From: JBOGEN01 sp050743265
GTDB lineage: Bacteria; Actinomycetota; Actinomycetes; JBOGEN01
DNA length: 44,333 nt
NCBI GenBank assembly: GCA_050743265.1
Contig: JBOGEN010000009.1
Span: forward strand, 1-44,333
Reading direction: 5' to 3'
Below, piece after piece: positions 1-8,787 of the stretch (positions are counted from its first letter, which is position 1; each line of letters opens with the position of its first letter). The notes under the pieces are model-generated. The model was not told the origin of the DNA. It searched no databases and worked only from the letters and a program-made list of their open reading frames with translations. A program made the position numbers and the translations under genes.

Positions 1-272
1 CATTCCGGGTCCTCGTGCCATCCGGGGTGGCCGAACTTCCCGGCACCCATGATCTCGGCGCCGATCCCCGGATCGTGCTGCTGGACGAAGACGTCGTCGA
101 CGCCGCCGCTACCGCCGGGCGGGCCGACCATCTCGCCCCACCACCGAGTGGCGAACATCCATTCGTGCAGCCTCTCGCCGGCGTGACCGAAGTGTGCGTC
201 GGCGCTTTGGCCCTCACCGGTGCCGAAGCCGTCGAGCGAGATGGCGAAGTTGTGGACGCGGGCGAGTGACAT
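1..272 (-). CDS. RibD/dihydrofolate-reductase-family protein (C-terminus cut by window edge)
   Basis: Only the first 90 codons are inside the window. The start is the ATG at 272-270, with AAGGAG nine bases upstream. The protein opens with the family signature HNFAISLDGF and reaches the typical GAEIMGAGKFG turn just before the edge, as in stand-alone RibD C-terminal-domain (DHFR-like fold) reductases. Such proteins are predicted NADPH-dependent reductases of unknown substrate and are often found beside ECF42 sigma factors and DGPF proteins, as here. It lies 57 bases downstream of the dioxygenase gene on the same strand and is probably co-transcribed with it. The family call is secure; the substrate is not known. 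Confidence 0.85.
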   Translation of the reverse strand, partial: MSLARVHNFAISLDGFGTGEGQSADAHFGHAGERLHEWMFATRWWGEMVGPPGGSGGVDDVFVQQHDPGIGAEIMGAGKFGHPGWHEDPE

Positions 273-329
273 GGCTGCTGCTCCTTCGGTAATCGGGGGT
301 GTGGTTTCCTCTTGCGTTCTCGACCGAGG

Positions 330-878
330 TCAGTCGTAGTAGCGGCGGGCGCTGGAGCCGATGCGGGTGATGTCGGTGCCGTAGATGTGGATGGAGATCG
401 CCGTCGTCTCGCTGGTGTTGCGCACGCGGTGGATGTCGCCGGGCGGTGCGAAACCGCTGACGTCGCCGATCTGGTTCTCACTGCGGCCGACCAGGTTCAG
501 GTCGGCGTCGAACAGGTCCTCGTGCTCGACGCCCTGGACGACGCCGAACACGCACCACGTGACGTGGTCGTGGATCCGGGTGAGCTGCCCGGGCCGCCAG
601 ACCAGCGCGACGATCGAGAACGACCCGTCCGGCTCGACGTACAGAGTGTGGCCGCAGTAGTGGTCCGGTGAGCCGAGCCGCTGCTCGGCGGTCAGCACGT
701 CCGGGCCGGGCAGGTGTGCCCGCAGCTGCCCGGCGACGAGCTGAGCGGTGTCGGCCCAGTCGGCGTGGGCGGCGACGGCAGTACGGACGCCGTGGACCAA
801 GTCGGTCAATTCGTTGACCTTCTGTCCTGCCGAGAACCCGTCCCGGGACATCGACACATCCAGGAGCACGTTGCTCAT
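330..878 (-). CDS. cysteine-dioxygenase-like cupin with a DHFR-family N-terminal leader
   Basis: 182 residues. The body (about 22-182) is a cysteine dioxygenase type I cupin: His103 and His105 in RIHDHVTW and His150 in PPGDIHRV are the expected three-His iron site, and GSSARRYYD is the usual C-terminal end. Such enzymes oxidise a thiol such as cysteine to a sulfinate in the cytoplasm. The first 19 residues do not belong to this family: VLLDVSMSRDGF is the N-terminal strand and loop of RibD/DHFR-family reductases. The start is the ATG at 878-876, with AAGGAGG seven bases upstream. An ECF42-type promoter lies 54 bases or more upstream. The partial reductase gene follows on the same strand. The thiol substrate is not determined; a related thiol dioxygenase activity is possible. 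Confidence 0.85.
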   Translation of the reverse strand: MSNVLLDVSMSRDGFSAGQKVNELTDLVHGVRTAVAAHADWADTAQLVAGQLRAHLPGPDVLTAEQRLGSPDHYCGHTLYVEPDGSFSIVALVWRPGQLTRIHDHVTWCVFGVVQGVEHEDLFDADLNLVGRSENQIGDVSGFAPPGDIHRVRNTSETTAISIHIYGTDITRIGSSARRYYD

Positions 879-931
879 CGCGAGCCTCCTTCGCTCCATC
901 GGCCCCGCCGTCCGGCGCCGTCACGAGTAGG

Positions 932-957
932 TCGGAGCCGACTCGGCCATCTCGACA
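932..957 (-). promoter_or_regulatory. putative ECF42-type promoter of the dioxygenase operon
   Basis: On the minus strand TGTCGA (957-952) is followed after exactly 17 bases by CGAC (934-931). This is the same arrangement as upstream of all three YCII genes in the window and agrees with the ECF42 consensus as I recall it (TGTCGA at -35, CGA/CGT at -10). It points at the dioxygenase start at 878. Confidence 0.55.
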
Positions 958-1091
958 TCACCATGGAAAAAGATCGGTGGGAAGGACGGAGAAGCCGGTG
1001 TCCCTGGCGATGCCCGGTGCTACTGCTCCGGAGCGTTAAACGGCAGCTGGCCTCTGAGGAACCGGCTCGCAAGGCCTTCTGTGTGGCAGGT

Positions 1092-1118
1092 TGTCGTATC
1101 GGCGGCATGCAGTTCGTG
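1092..1118 (+). promoter_or_regulatory. putative ECF42-type promoter of the first YCII-sigma operon
   Basis: TGTCGT (1092-1097), 17 bases, then CGTG (1115-1118), 51 bases before the YCII start at 1170. Spacer and core are shared with the sites at 932, 2869 and 24122, which suggests autoregulation of the sigma factor locus. Confidence 0.6.
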
Positions 1119-1169
1119 GTGGGAGTACAAGGCGGTCATCGGGACCGCCTGGAACCGAGGAGAAGTGTG

Positions 1170-1532
1170 ATGACGCACTACCTGTTGACGGTGCACGGCC
1201 CCGCCGAGGTGGACGAGTACGGCGACTACGGCTCCAAGGAGGAGATGGAGGAGGCGTTCGCAGCGACGGGCGCCTTCAATGACAAGCTTCGCGCCGATGG
1301 CCACTGGGTCTTCGCCGGTGGGCTCCAGCCGGCATCGACGGCGACCGTCGTCGACGGCCAGGGTGAGACGCCGGTGATGACCGACGGCCCCTACCTCGAG
1401 ACCAAGGAGGTCATCGGGGGATTCTGGGTCATCGACGCGCCCGACCTCGACGTGGCGCTCAAGCTCGCCGCCGAGGCGTCCAAGGCGTGCCGGGGCAAGG
1501 TCGAGGTCCGTCCGTTCGACGGCCTCGCCTGA
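1170..1532 (+). CDS. YCII/DGPF-domain protein
   Basis: 120 residues with the YCII-related (DGPF) fold: a beta-strand start MTHYLLTVHG, the conserved loop MTDGPYLETKE, the strand GGFWVIDAPDLDVA and the closing VEVRPF. The ATG at 1170 has GGAG seven to ten bases upstream. The biochemical role of these small dimeric ferredoxin-like proteins is unknown, but they are the standard neighbours of ECF42 sigma factors. The stop is 24 bases before the sigma gene, so the two should form one transcript. The family call is firm; no catalytic function can be assigned from sequence. Confidence 0.92.
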   Translation: MTHYLLTVHGPAEVDEYGDYGSKEEMEEAFAATGAFNDKLRADGHWVFAGGLQPASTATVVDGQGETPVMTDGPYLETKEVIGGFWVIDAPDLDVALKLAAEASKACRGKVEVRPFDGLA

Positions 1533-1556
1533 GCCGGCCCGAACGACGACTGATCG

Positions 1557-2768
1557 ATGCAGGCCGGAACCGCGGCCATCGAGCGGGTCTTCCGCGAGGA
1601 GTACGGCCGCCTGATCGCCTCGCTCGTCCGCCGCTTCGGTGACATCGACATCGCGGAGGAGGCGGCGGGTGAGGCGCTCGTGGCCGCGTTGGAGAAGTGG
1701 CCGGAGTCCGGCGTACCTCCCAACCCCGGCGGTTGGCTCACCACCACCGCGGGCCACCGCGCGATCGACCGGATCCGCCGCGAGAGGCAGCGCGACGCGA
1801 AGCACCAGGCGGCCTTCATGTACCGCGACGACACGCCCCACGCGCACACCGGGCCGGTCGAGGACGACCGATTGCGGCTGCTGTTCACCTGCTGCCACCC
1901 GGCGCTCGCACCGGAAGCGAGGATCGCACTGACGCTCCGCCTCCTCGGTGGGCTGACTGTGGTTGAGATCGCGCAGGCGTTCCTCGTGCCCGAGACCACG
2001 ATGGCGCAGCGGATCACTCGGGCGAAGAAGAAGATCGCGGCGGCGAAGGTGCCCTACCGGGTGCCCGAGGCCGCCGACCTCCCCGAGCGGCTCGGCGGCG
2101 TGCTGGCGGTGCTGTTCCTCGTCTTCAACGAGGGCTACCTCGCCACCGGCGACGGCGACCCGGTGCGCGCCGAGCTCACGGGCGAGGCCATCCGGCTGAC
2201 ACGGCTCCTCCGCCAGCTGCTCCCCGAGGAGCCGGAGGTGGCCGGCTTGCTCGGGCTGCTGCTGCTCACCGAGGCCCGGCGTGAGGCCCGCGTCCGGAAT
2301 GGGCAGCTGGTCCCGCTCGGCGAGCAGGATCGCGCCGGCTGGGACCGCGGGCTGATCGCCGAGGGGCACGATCTTGTCCGCGAGTGCCTCGCGATGAACC
2401 GACCCGACCGTTATCAGATACTCGCCGCGATCAACGCCGTCCACACCGACGCCCCCACCGCGTCGGACACGGACTGGTCGCAGGTGGTCGCACTGTACGA
2501 CCAGCTGACCCGGCTCGACCCGTCGCCGATCGTCGCACTCAACCGCGCGGTCGCGGTCGCTGAGCTGGACGGCCCGAGGATCGCCCTCACTCTGGTCGAC
2601 CGGCTGCCGCTCGCGGGCTACCACGCATGGCACGTCGCCCGCGCCGACATGCTCCGCAGGCTCGGCCGGACCGCCGAGGCGAAGGAGTCGTACGACGCCG
2701 CCATCGCCGCCACCCAGAACTCGGCCGAGCGCGCCTACCTGAGCAGGAAGCGCGGCGAGTTGGTCTGA
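1557..2768 (+). CDS. ECF42-type RNA polymerase sigma factor with TPR-like C-terminal extension
   Basis: 403 residues, twice the length of a minimal ECF sigma factor. Sigma region 2 occupies about 8-80 (EEYGRLIASLVRRFGDIDIAE, then GWLTTTAGHRAIDRIRR), and region 4 about 105-165 (ALTLRLLGGLTVVEIAQAFLV, MAQRITRAKKKI). The rest is the DUF6596/TPR-like extension (VLFLVFNEGY, LLLLTEARR, ALNRAVAVAEL) typical of the group. There is no anti-sigma gene nearby; in this group activity is thought to depend on the extension itself. The start at ATG 1557 has only a weak ribosome binding site, consistent with coupling to the upstream YCII gene. It probably directs transcription from the TGTCG-N17-CG promoters around it. 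Confidence 0.93.
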   Translation: MQAGTAAIERVFREEYGRLIASLVRRFGDIDIAEEAAGEALVAALEKWPESGVPPNPGGWLTTTAGHRAIDRIRRERQRDAKHQAAFMYRDDTPHAHTGPVEDDRLRLLFTCCHPALAPEARIALTLRLLGGLTVVEIAQAFLVPETTMAQRITRAKKKIAAAKVPYRVPEAADLPERLGGVLAVLFLVFNEGYLATGDGDPVRAELTGEAIRLTRLLRQLLPEEPEVAGLLGLLLLTEARREARVRNGQLVPLGEQDRAGWDRGLIAEGHDLVRECLAMNRPDRYQILAAINAVHTDAPTASDTDWSQVVALYDQLTRLDPSPIVALNRAVAVAELDGPRIALTLVDRLPLAGYHAWHVARADMLRRLGRTAEAKESYDAAIAATQNSAERAYLSRKRGELV

Positions 2769-2868
2769 GCGTTCTCACCACGCGGGCTCGGCCCGACCCT
2801 TGCCCCCAGGTCCAGGTCGGCGGCATGAGCGTGCGGCCGAGGTCTCGTGAGAGCTTCCTCGTGCAGAG

Positions 2869-2894
2869 TGTCGGATCCGGAGCGAGGCGTTCGT
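2869..2894 (+). promoter_or_regulatory. putative ECF42-type promoter of the second YCII gene
   Basis: TGTCGG (2869-2874), 17 bases, CGT (2892-2894), 50 bases before the ATG at 2945. The distance to the gene is almost the same as at the first YCII gene, which supports a functional site. Confidence 0.55.
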
Positions 2895-2944
2895 AGAAGA
2901 GGTGAGAGGCGGTCGGATGGCCGCCGGGACAAGGGAGTCATGGG

Positions 2945-3283
2945 ATGACGCGGTACTTGATCTCGTTCGATGATGGCACGATGATCATCCCCGAGAAGGA
3001 GCTGCCCGACGTGGCCAAGGCCGCGCACGAGGTGGTCAAAGAGGCCAAGGACGCCGGCGTGTGGGTTTTCGGCGGTGGGCTGGAAAGCCAGAGGGCGAGC
3101 GTCGTGGCCACCGACGGGACGGTCACCGACGGCCCGTACCCGGAGACCAAGGAGGTCCTCGGCGGGTTCGCGGTCGTCGACGTGCCGTCACGCGAGGAGG
3201 CGCTCGAGTGGGCTGCCAAGATCGCCGTGGTCTGCCGCTGTGCGCAAGAGGTGCGGGAGATCCTGCCCGACCCGGCCGTCTGA
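2945..3283 (+). CDS. second YCII/DGPF-domain protein
   Basis: 112 residues: MTRYLISFDDG start, TVTDGPYPETKEVLGGFAVVDV centre, and a C-terminal helix ending in EVREILP. The ATG at 2945 follows AAGGGAG by seven bases; an out-of-frame ATG at 2940 is not used. It lies downstream of the sigma gene but has its own ECF42-type promoter, so the sigma factor is flanked by two YCII paralogues. No sigma gene follows it. The molecular function of the family is unknown. Confidence 0.92.
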   Translation: MTRYLISFDDGTMIIPEKELPDVAKAAHEVVKEAKDAGVWVFGGGLESQRASVVATDGTVTDGPYPETKEVLGGFAVVDVPSREEALEWAAKIAVVCRCAQEVREILPDPAV

Positions 3284-3391
3284 TCGAAGGAGACCGGCCA
3301 CGGCTCGAGCTCAGACGTGGAGACCCACGTACGAGGACGCCAAAGGCCGCTCGTCGCAGCCAGGCCAGCAGACGCGCCTCGACGCTCAGGC

Positions 3392-3407
3392 GGCCGGAGC
3401 TCCGGCC
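3392..3407. terminator. perfect GC-rich palindrome between convergent genes (possible terminator)
   Basis: A 16-base perfect palindrome, GGCCGGAGCTCCGGCC, lies in the 144-base space between the YCII gene and the 3' end of the convergent kinase gene. It can form a six-base-pair stem with an AGCT loop. There is no T-run on either side, so a terminator role is only suggested by position. Confidence 0.3.
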
Positions 3408-3427
3408 TCCCCTGCGCCCCGCCCGCT

Positions 3428-5853
3428 CTACCGACTACCCGGGATCGCCTCGTGAGGCGGCTGTCCGCCTTGCTGGGTGAGGGCGGTGTGGACCTTGGCG
3501 AGGAGGGTGGCCTTGGTGAAGGGTTTCTCGACGACGTCGACGGTGGGGTCGAGGTTGATCTGCGCGGCGAGGGTGGGTTGGGCGTAGCCGGTCATGTAGA
3601 GGACGTGGACGTCTGGGCGTAGGGCGCGCACGTTTTCGGCGACTTCGGTGCCGAGCATGGTGGGCATGACGACGTCGGTGAGGAGGAGGTCGAGGGGCTG
3701 GTCGAGTTGGCCGGCGTCTTGTAGTGCGTCCGGGGCGGTGGTCACGGTGCGCACGTGGTAGCCGTGCTCGGTGAGGATTCGGACGACCAGGTCGCGTAGG
3801 GGGGCCTCGTCCTCGACCACGAGCACGGCTTCCCCATGGCCCGAGGGCAGGTCTTCGCTCGAGCCGTCGGGGGTGAGGACGCTGTCCTGGTCTGTGACCG
3901 GGAGCAGCACGGTGATGGTGGTGCCGTGGCCGGGCTCGGAGTAGACCTGGGCGTGCCCGCCGGCTTGGGTGACGATCCCGTACATGGTGGCCAGACCCAG
4001 ACCGGTCCCCTCGCCTTGCGGCTTGGTGGTGAAGAACGGCTCGAATACCCGGTCGAGGGTTTCCCGATCCATGCCAGTCCCGGTGTCGGACACGCGAAGC
4101 CGGACGTAGCGGCCGGGCGTGACCTCGGGCATCGTTTCGGCGTAGTGGGCGTCCACGTCGAGGTTGGCGGTGTCGATCGCGAGTTTGCCGCCGGCAGGCA
4201 TGGCATCGCGCGCATTCACGGCGAGGTTGACCAGTACCTGCTCGAGTTGAACTGAGTCGGCGAGCACCGGCCACAGATCCTGGCTGAGTCCGGTGAGCAG
4301 GTCGATGTGTTCGCCCAGAGTCTGGCGCAGCATCGGCTCGACCCCGGTGACCACGTCGTTGAGGAAGAGGGATTCGGGGTGGGTGACCTCGCGGCGTGCA
4401 AACGAGAGGAGTTGGTGGGTCAGCTGGGCGGCCCGATCGGAGGCCTGTTGGACCTGGTCGAGGTCACCGACCACTGAGACCCAGCGAGAGTCGGTTACTG
4501 CCGCAGCTGCTACCTCGGTGCGGGCCATGTTGGTGTATCCGGAGACGATGTTGAGCATGTTGTTGAAGTCGTGCGCGACCCCGCCGACGAGCTGGCCTAG
4601 GCTCTCCAGCCGCTGTGCTTGAGCCAGGCGACGTTCGAGGCGGGCACGTTCGGCCTCGGCGCGAAGCTCCTCGGCTTCGGCCTGGGCGGCCAGCCGTTCG
4701 GTGATGTCGCGCACTGCGGCCGAGACCACCAGGTCCGCGCCGGTTCCGAACGTGGAGAGGCTGATCTCGACCGGGAACTCGTCCCCGTCGCGGTTGACCG
4801 CGCGCAGCGGCCGGCCCTGCCCCACCGGCCCGGGCTGCGGGTCGGCCAGGTAGTCCGCGCGGTGGCCCGGATGGGCTTCGCGGACCGAGTCGGGTACGAG
4901 TATCTCGATCGACCGACGATCAGCACCACCCGGTCGTAGCCGAAGAGCCGCTCGGCCTGGGTATTGACCAGGACGATCCGACCGTCACGGTTCACCCCCA
5001 CGGTGGCGTCCGGAGAGGCCTCCAGCAGCCCGCGGGCGCGGTGCTGGGCCGCCTCACTGTCATGCAGGGCGACGATGAGACGGGTCCGCATCGCCTCCAC
5101 ACTGGCGCCCATCCGGGCCAGCTCGGGAGGCCCCACCGACGGCACGTGCACCGAGTGGTCACCGCCGGCGACTGCGTCCGCCGCCCGGGACAACGCGGTG
5201 AACGGCGTCAGCAACCAGCGCCGCACCCCGACCACGCCCGCGGCGACCACCAGCACCAGCGTCACCGCAATGGCGACCAGCGCCCACAACAGGTACTGCT
5301 GCCTGTCGCGCAGACTTTCCGCAGTGACTGCCTGCTCGGTGGTGATCTGGTTCTGCAGGTTCGACACCGCAACCCGCTGGGTCAGGCCAAGCGGCTGGCG
5401 CAGCGTGAGCTGCGCCTCTTGCAGCCGACGCGCTGTGGCCAGGTCCTCGGCGGCGACTGCGGCGATCTGTGGTTGCGCCGCCCCGTCCAACCACGTGCGG
5501 TGGCTTCGACGCACCGCGCGGAGCTGGCTGGCAACCGCCGGGTGATCGCCGGCCAGCGCGTCCACCCGCGCCAGCAGCACAGGGATCTGCCGCCCCGCCG
5601 CTTCGAACGCGGCTAACGACGAGGGCCGGCCGTCGGTCACGTGCTCACGCAAGGCGGTGCCCTGCGCGGTGTAGACCTCCAACAGGTCCCCAGCCCCAGT
5701 CGCGGCCGGCACCAAACGCTCAGAAAGGTCCCGACTCTCACCGCGGATCCCGGTCGCCGTCACCACCGCCACCGACACGCACACCACCGCCACGGCCACG
5801 ACCACCCCCGAGGCGAGCCGCACACCACCGAGCAGCCCCACAGTCCCGGCCAT
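3428..5853 (-). pseudogene. hybrid sensor histidine kinase, interrupted by one frameshift
   Basis: Two overlapping reading frames (5853 to about 4918, then about 4917 to 3428) form one roughly 808-residue kinase. In order: TM helix (about 12-34), extracytoplasmic helical sensor region resembling CHASE3 (about 35-187), TM helix (about 188-210), HAMP linker, PAS domain from about 270 (TVGVNRDGRIVLVN, LFGYDR), coiled coil, HisKA with GGVAHDFNNML, HATPase with NLAVNARDAM, DTGTGM and EGTGLGLA, and a receiver domain with acceptor Asp in LLLTDVVMP and Lys in VEKPF. The frame breaks inside the PAS domain; one extra C on the plus strand next to 4917 restores LIGRSIEILVPDS, a normal PAS sequence. The start at 5853 follows GAGGGGGG. 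It may be a true pseudogene, two split polypeptides, or a sequencing error. No partner regulator is adjacent. Confidence 0.85.
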
Positions 5854-6160
5854 CGACGAACCCCCCTCGCGGTGACGAACCCATTGAACACTGTGCGTAA
5901 CAGCAATGTCACCAGCACAAATCGCAACCCGAAGAACTTCGGGTTTGACGTACGAAGCGCGATACGAACCGCTCTGCCTCGCAAGACCGACAAAGCCGAC
6001 GACCGACGACCTTTCCGGATAGGGCCTGAAACCCGAGCTGCGCTTTGTTCACCAGGCCGTCGAGTCGTTCTGCTTCGAGCAATGCTTGGCGACATCAAGG
6101 CACCACGGATAACACGGCTCTTGGGATTGCGTTCACCCGTGGAATGGGCCGGTCTTCGCG
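5854..6160. other. 307-base intergenic region, lower GC, with a 20-base palindrome
   Basis: No gene was recognised. The stretch is noticeably less GC-rich than its surroundings, as expected for a region holding the kinase promoter. At 5926-5945 AACCCGAAG and CTTCGGGTT form a perfect inverted repeat separated by two bases, about 75 bases upstream of the kinase start. This could be an operator or the terminator of the peptidase transcript. On the minus strand it is followed by a short T-containing stretch but not a clear T-run. Confidence 0.4.
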
Positions 6161-6181
6161 TCACCGTCCCTCGACGGTGAC
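6160..6181 (-). terminator. hairpin overlapping the peptidase stop codon
   Basis: GTCACCGT and ACGGTGAC pair as an eight-base stem around a six-base loop, and the stop codon lies within the stem. There is no following T-run, so it may be a weak terminator or chance coding structure. Confidence 0.3.
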
Positions 6182-8542
6182 CTTCTGCCTCCGGTAGTTG
6201 TCACCCTGACCGTTCGGGTCGTACCCGGACTCGACGTTGCCCGCGGCGTCGACGGAGAACCAGTGGACCGTGGTGGTCCCCGGTTCGAGCGGGATCGCGG
6301 CAGCGCCCTCGCGCAGGCCCGCTGAGCTCACCATGGGCGACTGGTACGTCGGACGGCTGCCGTCGAGGGTGTAGTGGATGGTCACCGGCTCGGAGGACTC
6401 GAACGTGATGCCGTCCTCGGTCTGCACGAGAGTCGTCGACGGCGGTTTCCCGTCGGAGCCGTGGGCGCGTGCCACCTCGAACAGCCCGAAGAGGCCATTC
6501 GAGAACTCCATGGCCTCCTGGAAGCCCTCGGCGAACGGAGGCTGGAAGCCCACGGCCTCCCAGTCACCCTCCTGCGCGTCCCACAGGTCGGAGCCGACCT
6601 CGAAGTCCCAGCCGAAGATCCCGCGGCTGTACCAGTGCTCGTCAGCTGAGTTGCCGGCGGCGGAGTACAGCACGTCGCTGACAGGACCGGTACGCCCTGG
6701 CCACACGGCGGTCCCACGCCACGTCTGCACTGCCGACAGGATGTGGCTGGACGCCGCCCAGAAGTAGTCCTCCTGGCCGAGCGTCGGCCGCGGCAGCGGC
6801 ACACGTCCGTCCGCGATGTACGCGCCAGGGGGCCACATGAAGTAGCCGCCGTACGAATGGACGTTCATGGCGAACTGGATGTTGGGGAACTGCTCGGTGA
6901 GCCAGACCTCGTTGCGCGCCTCCGGCTCGGACAGCTCCGCCCCACCGGAGTACACGCCGCTCCGGCAGCTGCTTGACGCGCCGTCGTAGCCGTCCAACCG
7001 GGACCCGACGCTGAAGTTGCGGTTGATGTCCACGCCCCAGTCGCCGTACCTGCCCGGGTCGCTGTCCTCGGGCCCGCAGTAGTTGGTCATGTTCTTGCGC
7101 TGGAAGTTCTCGTCGTAGAACGAGAAGTGGCCGCCGTCGGGGTTCACCGACGGGATGATGAAGATGTCGAGGTCGTCCACCAGTCGCCGCGTGGCCGCGT
7201 CGTTGCGGTAGTTCCGCAGCAGCCGTTCCGCCGTCTCGACGGCAACGAGCGGGGTCACCCACTCACGCGCGTGCTCCTGTGAGTAGGCGAACACGCCCGG
7301 CTTGGAGCCGTCGCGGTGCTTGCCGATGCGGATCGCCCGCATGGTGAACGGCTCGCGCGACACGGCGTCCGGGGCGTCGAGGGAGTCCGACAGCTGCTCA
7401 TTGCCCGGGACGGCGACCTCGTTGCCCGCGTTGCCGCGGTACGTCGAGGCGGTCACCAGTGCGGAGGCGTCGGGCGAGGCGTGGATCGCGTCGACGACCT
7501 CTGCGGCCGTACTGGTGACTACCCCGTCGCCGTCGGTCGCCAGCGAGACCACGATCGTCCCGCTCTCGACCGAGACCGTGAGCGGGCTCTCGGCCGTGCC
7601 CGGGTCTCGGGTCTCCAGGGCCAGGTCGTTGCCGCCCTCGTGGCCCCAGGCCCGGGAGGTCACGTAGAACGCGTTGCCGTTCGTGGTGCCGATCAGCGCC
7701 TGCGCGTGGCGGCGGTACCCGTTCGTCTTGTACGGCAGATCGACGATCTCGGCGAGTCCCGGGAACTCGGCGGCGAGGGACTCGATGCGCTCGTAGACCT
7801 CGGTCGGGTCCATGTAGTGGTCGACGAACCCCGTCGCGAACTGCGGGCCGACCGGCTTGCGCGGCTCCCCCAGCCACTCCGACACGGCAGCAGTGGTCTC
7901 CCCGCCCATGCTGCTGGTGATCGTCACGTCATCCGGGATCTCGCTGACAGGAATCGGGTTACTGAACCGGTGGTACAGGTACTCCCCGGCGTCGACGAAC
8001 CGGTCCAACGTGTAGCTGTTGCCGTCCCAGCTCACGGTGAGCACGGTGGTGCTGTCCTCGCCCGCGGAGCTCTTGACCTCGACATTCAGGTAGGTCTGCC
8101 CGCCGATGCTCTCGAACCACTCCGAGCGCAGCACCGTGAGCGTGTCCGTGGCGGCCGTGGTGACGACCTCGAGGCGCTGCAGGGTGGCCTGCCGCTCGGC
8201 CACGACCTCGTCGACCTCGCCTGCTCCGACCACCGTCTCGCCGACGGCGAAGCCCAGCGTGCGCAGCCGCTGCTGCTCTTGTTCGGTGGCGACGACGTGC
8301 ACCTCGACGCTCCCGCCGACCGGGGTGGCGTACTCGGTGACGTCGGCTCCGGCCGCGATCAGGTCGCGGACGCCGCTGCGGTCGGCGAGTCGCACTGCGA
8401 CGATCTCCTCGTCCCCACCGGCAGTGGGCAGCCCGGTGCCTTCGGGTGCGGCACCGGCGAGCCCAGGCGGGACGACGGCAAGCAGGGGTAGCACGGCGAG
8501 GACGGCGATCCGCCGTTGCCAGCGTCCGGAGTGTGACCGCAT
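6161..8542 (-). CDS. secreted zinc carboxypeptidase (peptidase family M14)
   Basis: 793 residues. The ATG at 8542 is chosen because AAGGAGG precedes it and it opens directly into a Sec signal peptide (about 1-30: charged MRSHSGRWQRR, then AVLAVLPLLAVVPPGLAGAA). Residues about 40-290 hold a propeptide-like region. The M14 domain carries zinc ligands in SQEHAREW (about 422) and NVHSYGGY, substrate residues in DINRNF, and the catalytic Glu in WDFEVGSD. A segment of about 80 residues (roughly 295-375) with the pattern VTSTAAEVVDAIHASP interrupts the fold. A chitobiase/FN3-like C-terminal domain (VTIHYTLDGSRP) follows. It should trim C-terminal residues from peptides outside the cell. The neighbouring kinase and hypothetical gene give no further hint. 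Confidence 0.92.
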   Translation of the reverse strand: MRSHSGRWQRRIAVLAVLPLLAVVPPGLAGAAPEGTGLPTAGGDEEIVAVRLADRSGVRDLIAAGADVTEYATPVGGSVEVHVVATEQEQQRLRTLGFAVGETVVGAGEVDEVVAERQATLQRLEVVTTAATDTLTVLRSEWFESIGGQTYLNVEVKSSAGEDSTTVLTVSWDGNSYTLDRFVDAGEYLYHRFSNPIPVSEIPDDVTITSSMGGETTAAVSEWLGEPRKPVGPQFATGFVDHYMDPTEVYERIESLAAEFPGLAEIVDLPYKTNGYRRHAQALIGTTNGNAFYVTSRAWGHEGGNDLALETRDPGTAESPLTVSVESGTIVVSLATDGDGVVTSTAAEVVDAIHASPDASALVTASTYRGNAGNEVAVPGNEQLSDSLDAPDAVSREPFTMRAIRIGKHRDGSKPGVFAYSQEHAREWVTPLVAVETAERLLRNYRNDAATRRLVDDLDIFIIPSVNPDGGHFSFYDENFQRKNMTNYCGPEDSDPGRYGDWGVDINRNFSVGSRLDGYDGASSSCRSGVYSGGAELSEPEARNEVWLTEQFPNIQFAMNVHSYGGYFMWPPGAYIADGRVPLPRPTLGQEDYFWAASSHILSAVQTWRGTAVWPGRTGPVSDVLYSAAGNSADEHWYSRGIFGWDFEVGSDLWDAQEGDWEAVGFQPPFAEGFQEAMEFSNGLFGLFEVARAHGSDGKPPSTTLVQTEDGITFESSEPVTIHYTLDGSRPTYQSPMVSSAGLREGAAAIPLEPGTTTVHWFSVDAAGNVESGYDPNGQGDNYRRQKVTVEGR

Positions 8543-8787
8543 GGCTCGGCCTCCTTGCAGAGTGAGGTGGGCGCAGCACCACAGCTCCCGCGAGGCCGGC
8601 GCGAGCTCGTGCGCCCCCTGTGGTCTGTCACTGCTCGCCGGCACGGCGTCGGCCGAGTCCTTTTGGGCGACCTAAGGCAAGCAAATCGTCAATAACCCGT
8701 CAAGTACCCAGCGCACGAAATCGCACGATTGTCGAGCGGGGCGGTGTGGGGGTGGTCGCTTGACACCCCGTCCACACGGAGGACTGT

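Noticed and set aside
3284..3427. Possible remnant of a second sigma gene after the second YCII gene (AAGGAG just after the stop)
   Set aside because: No start codon at the right distance and no sigma-like residues in any frame.
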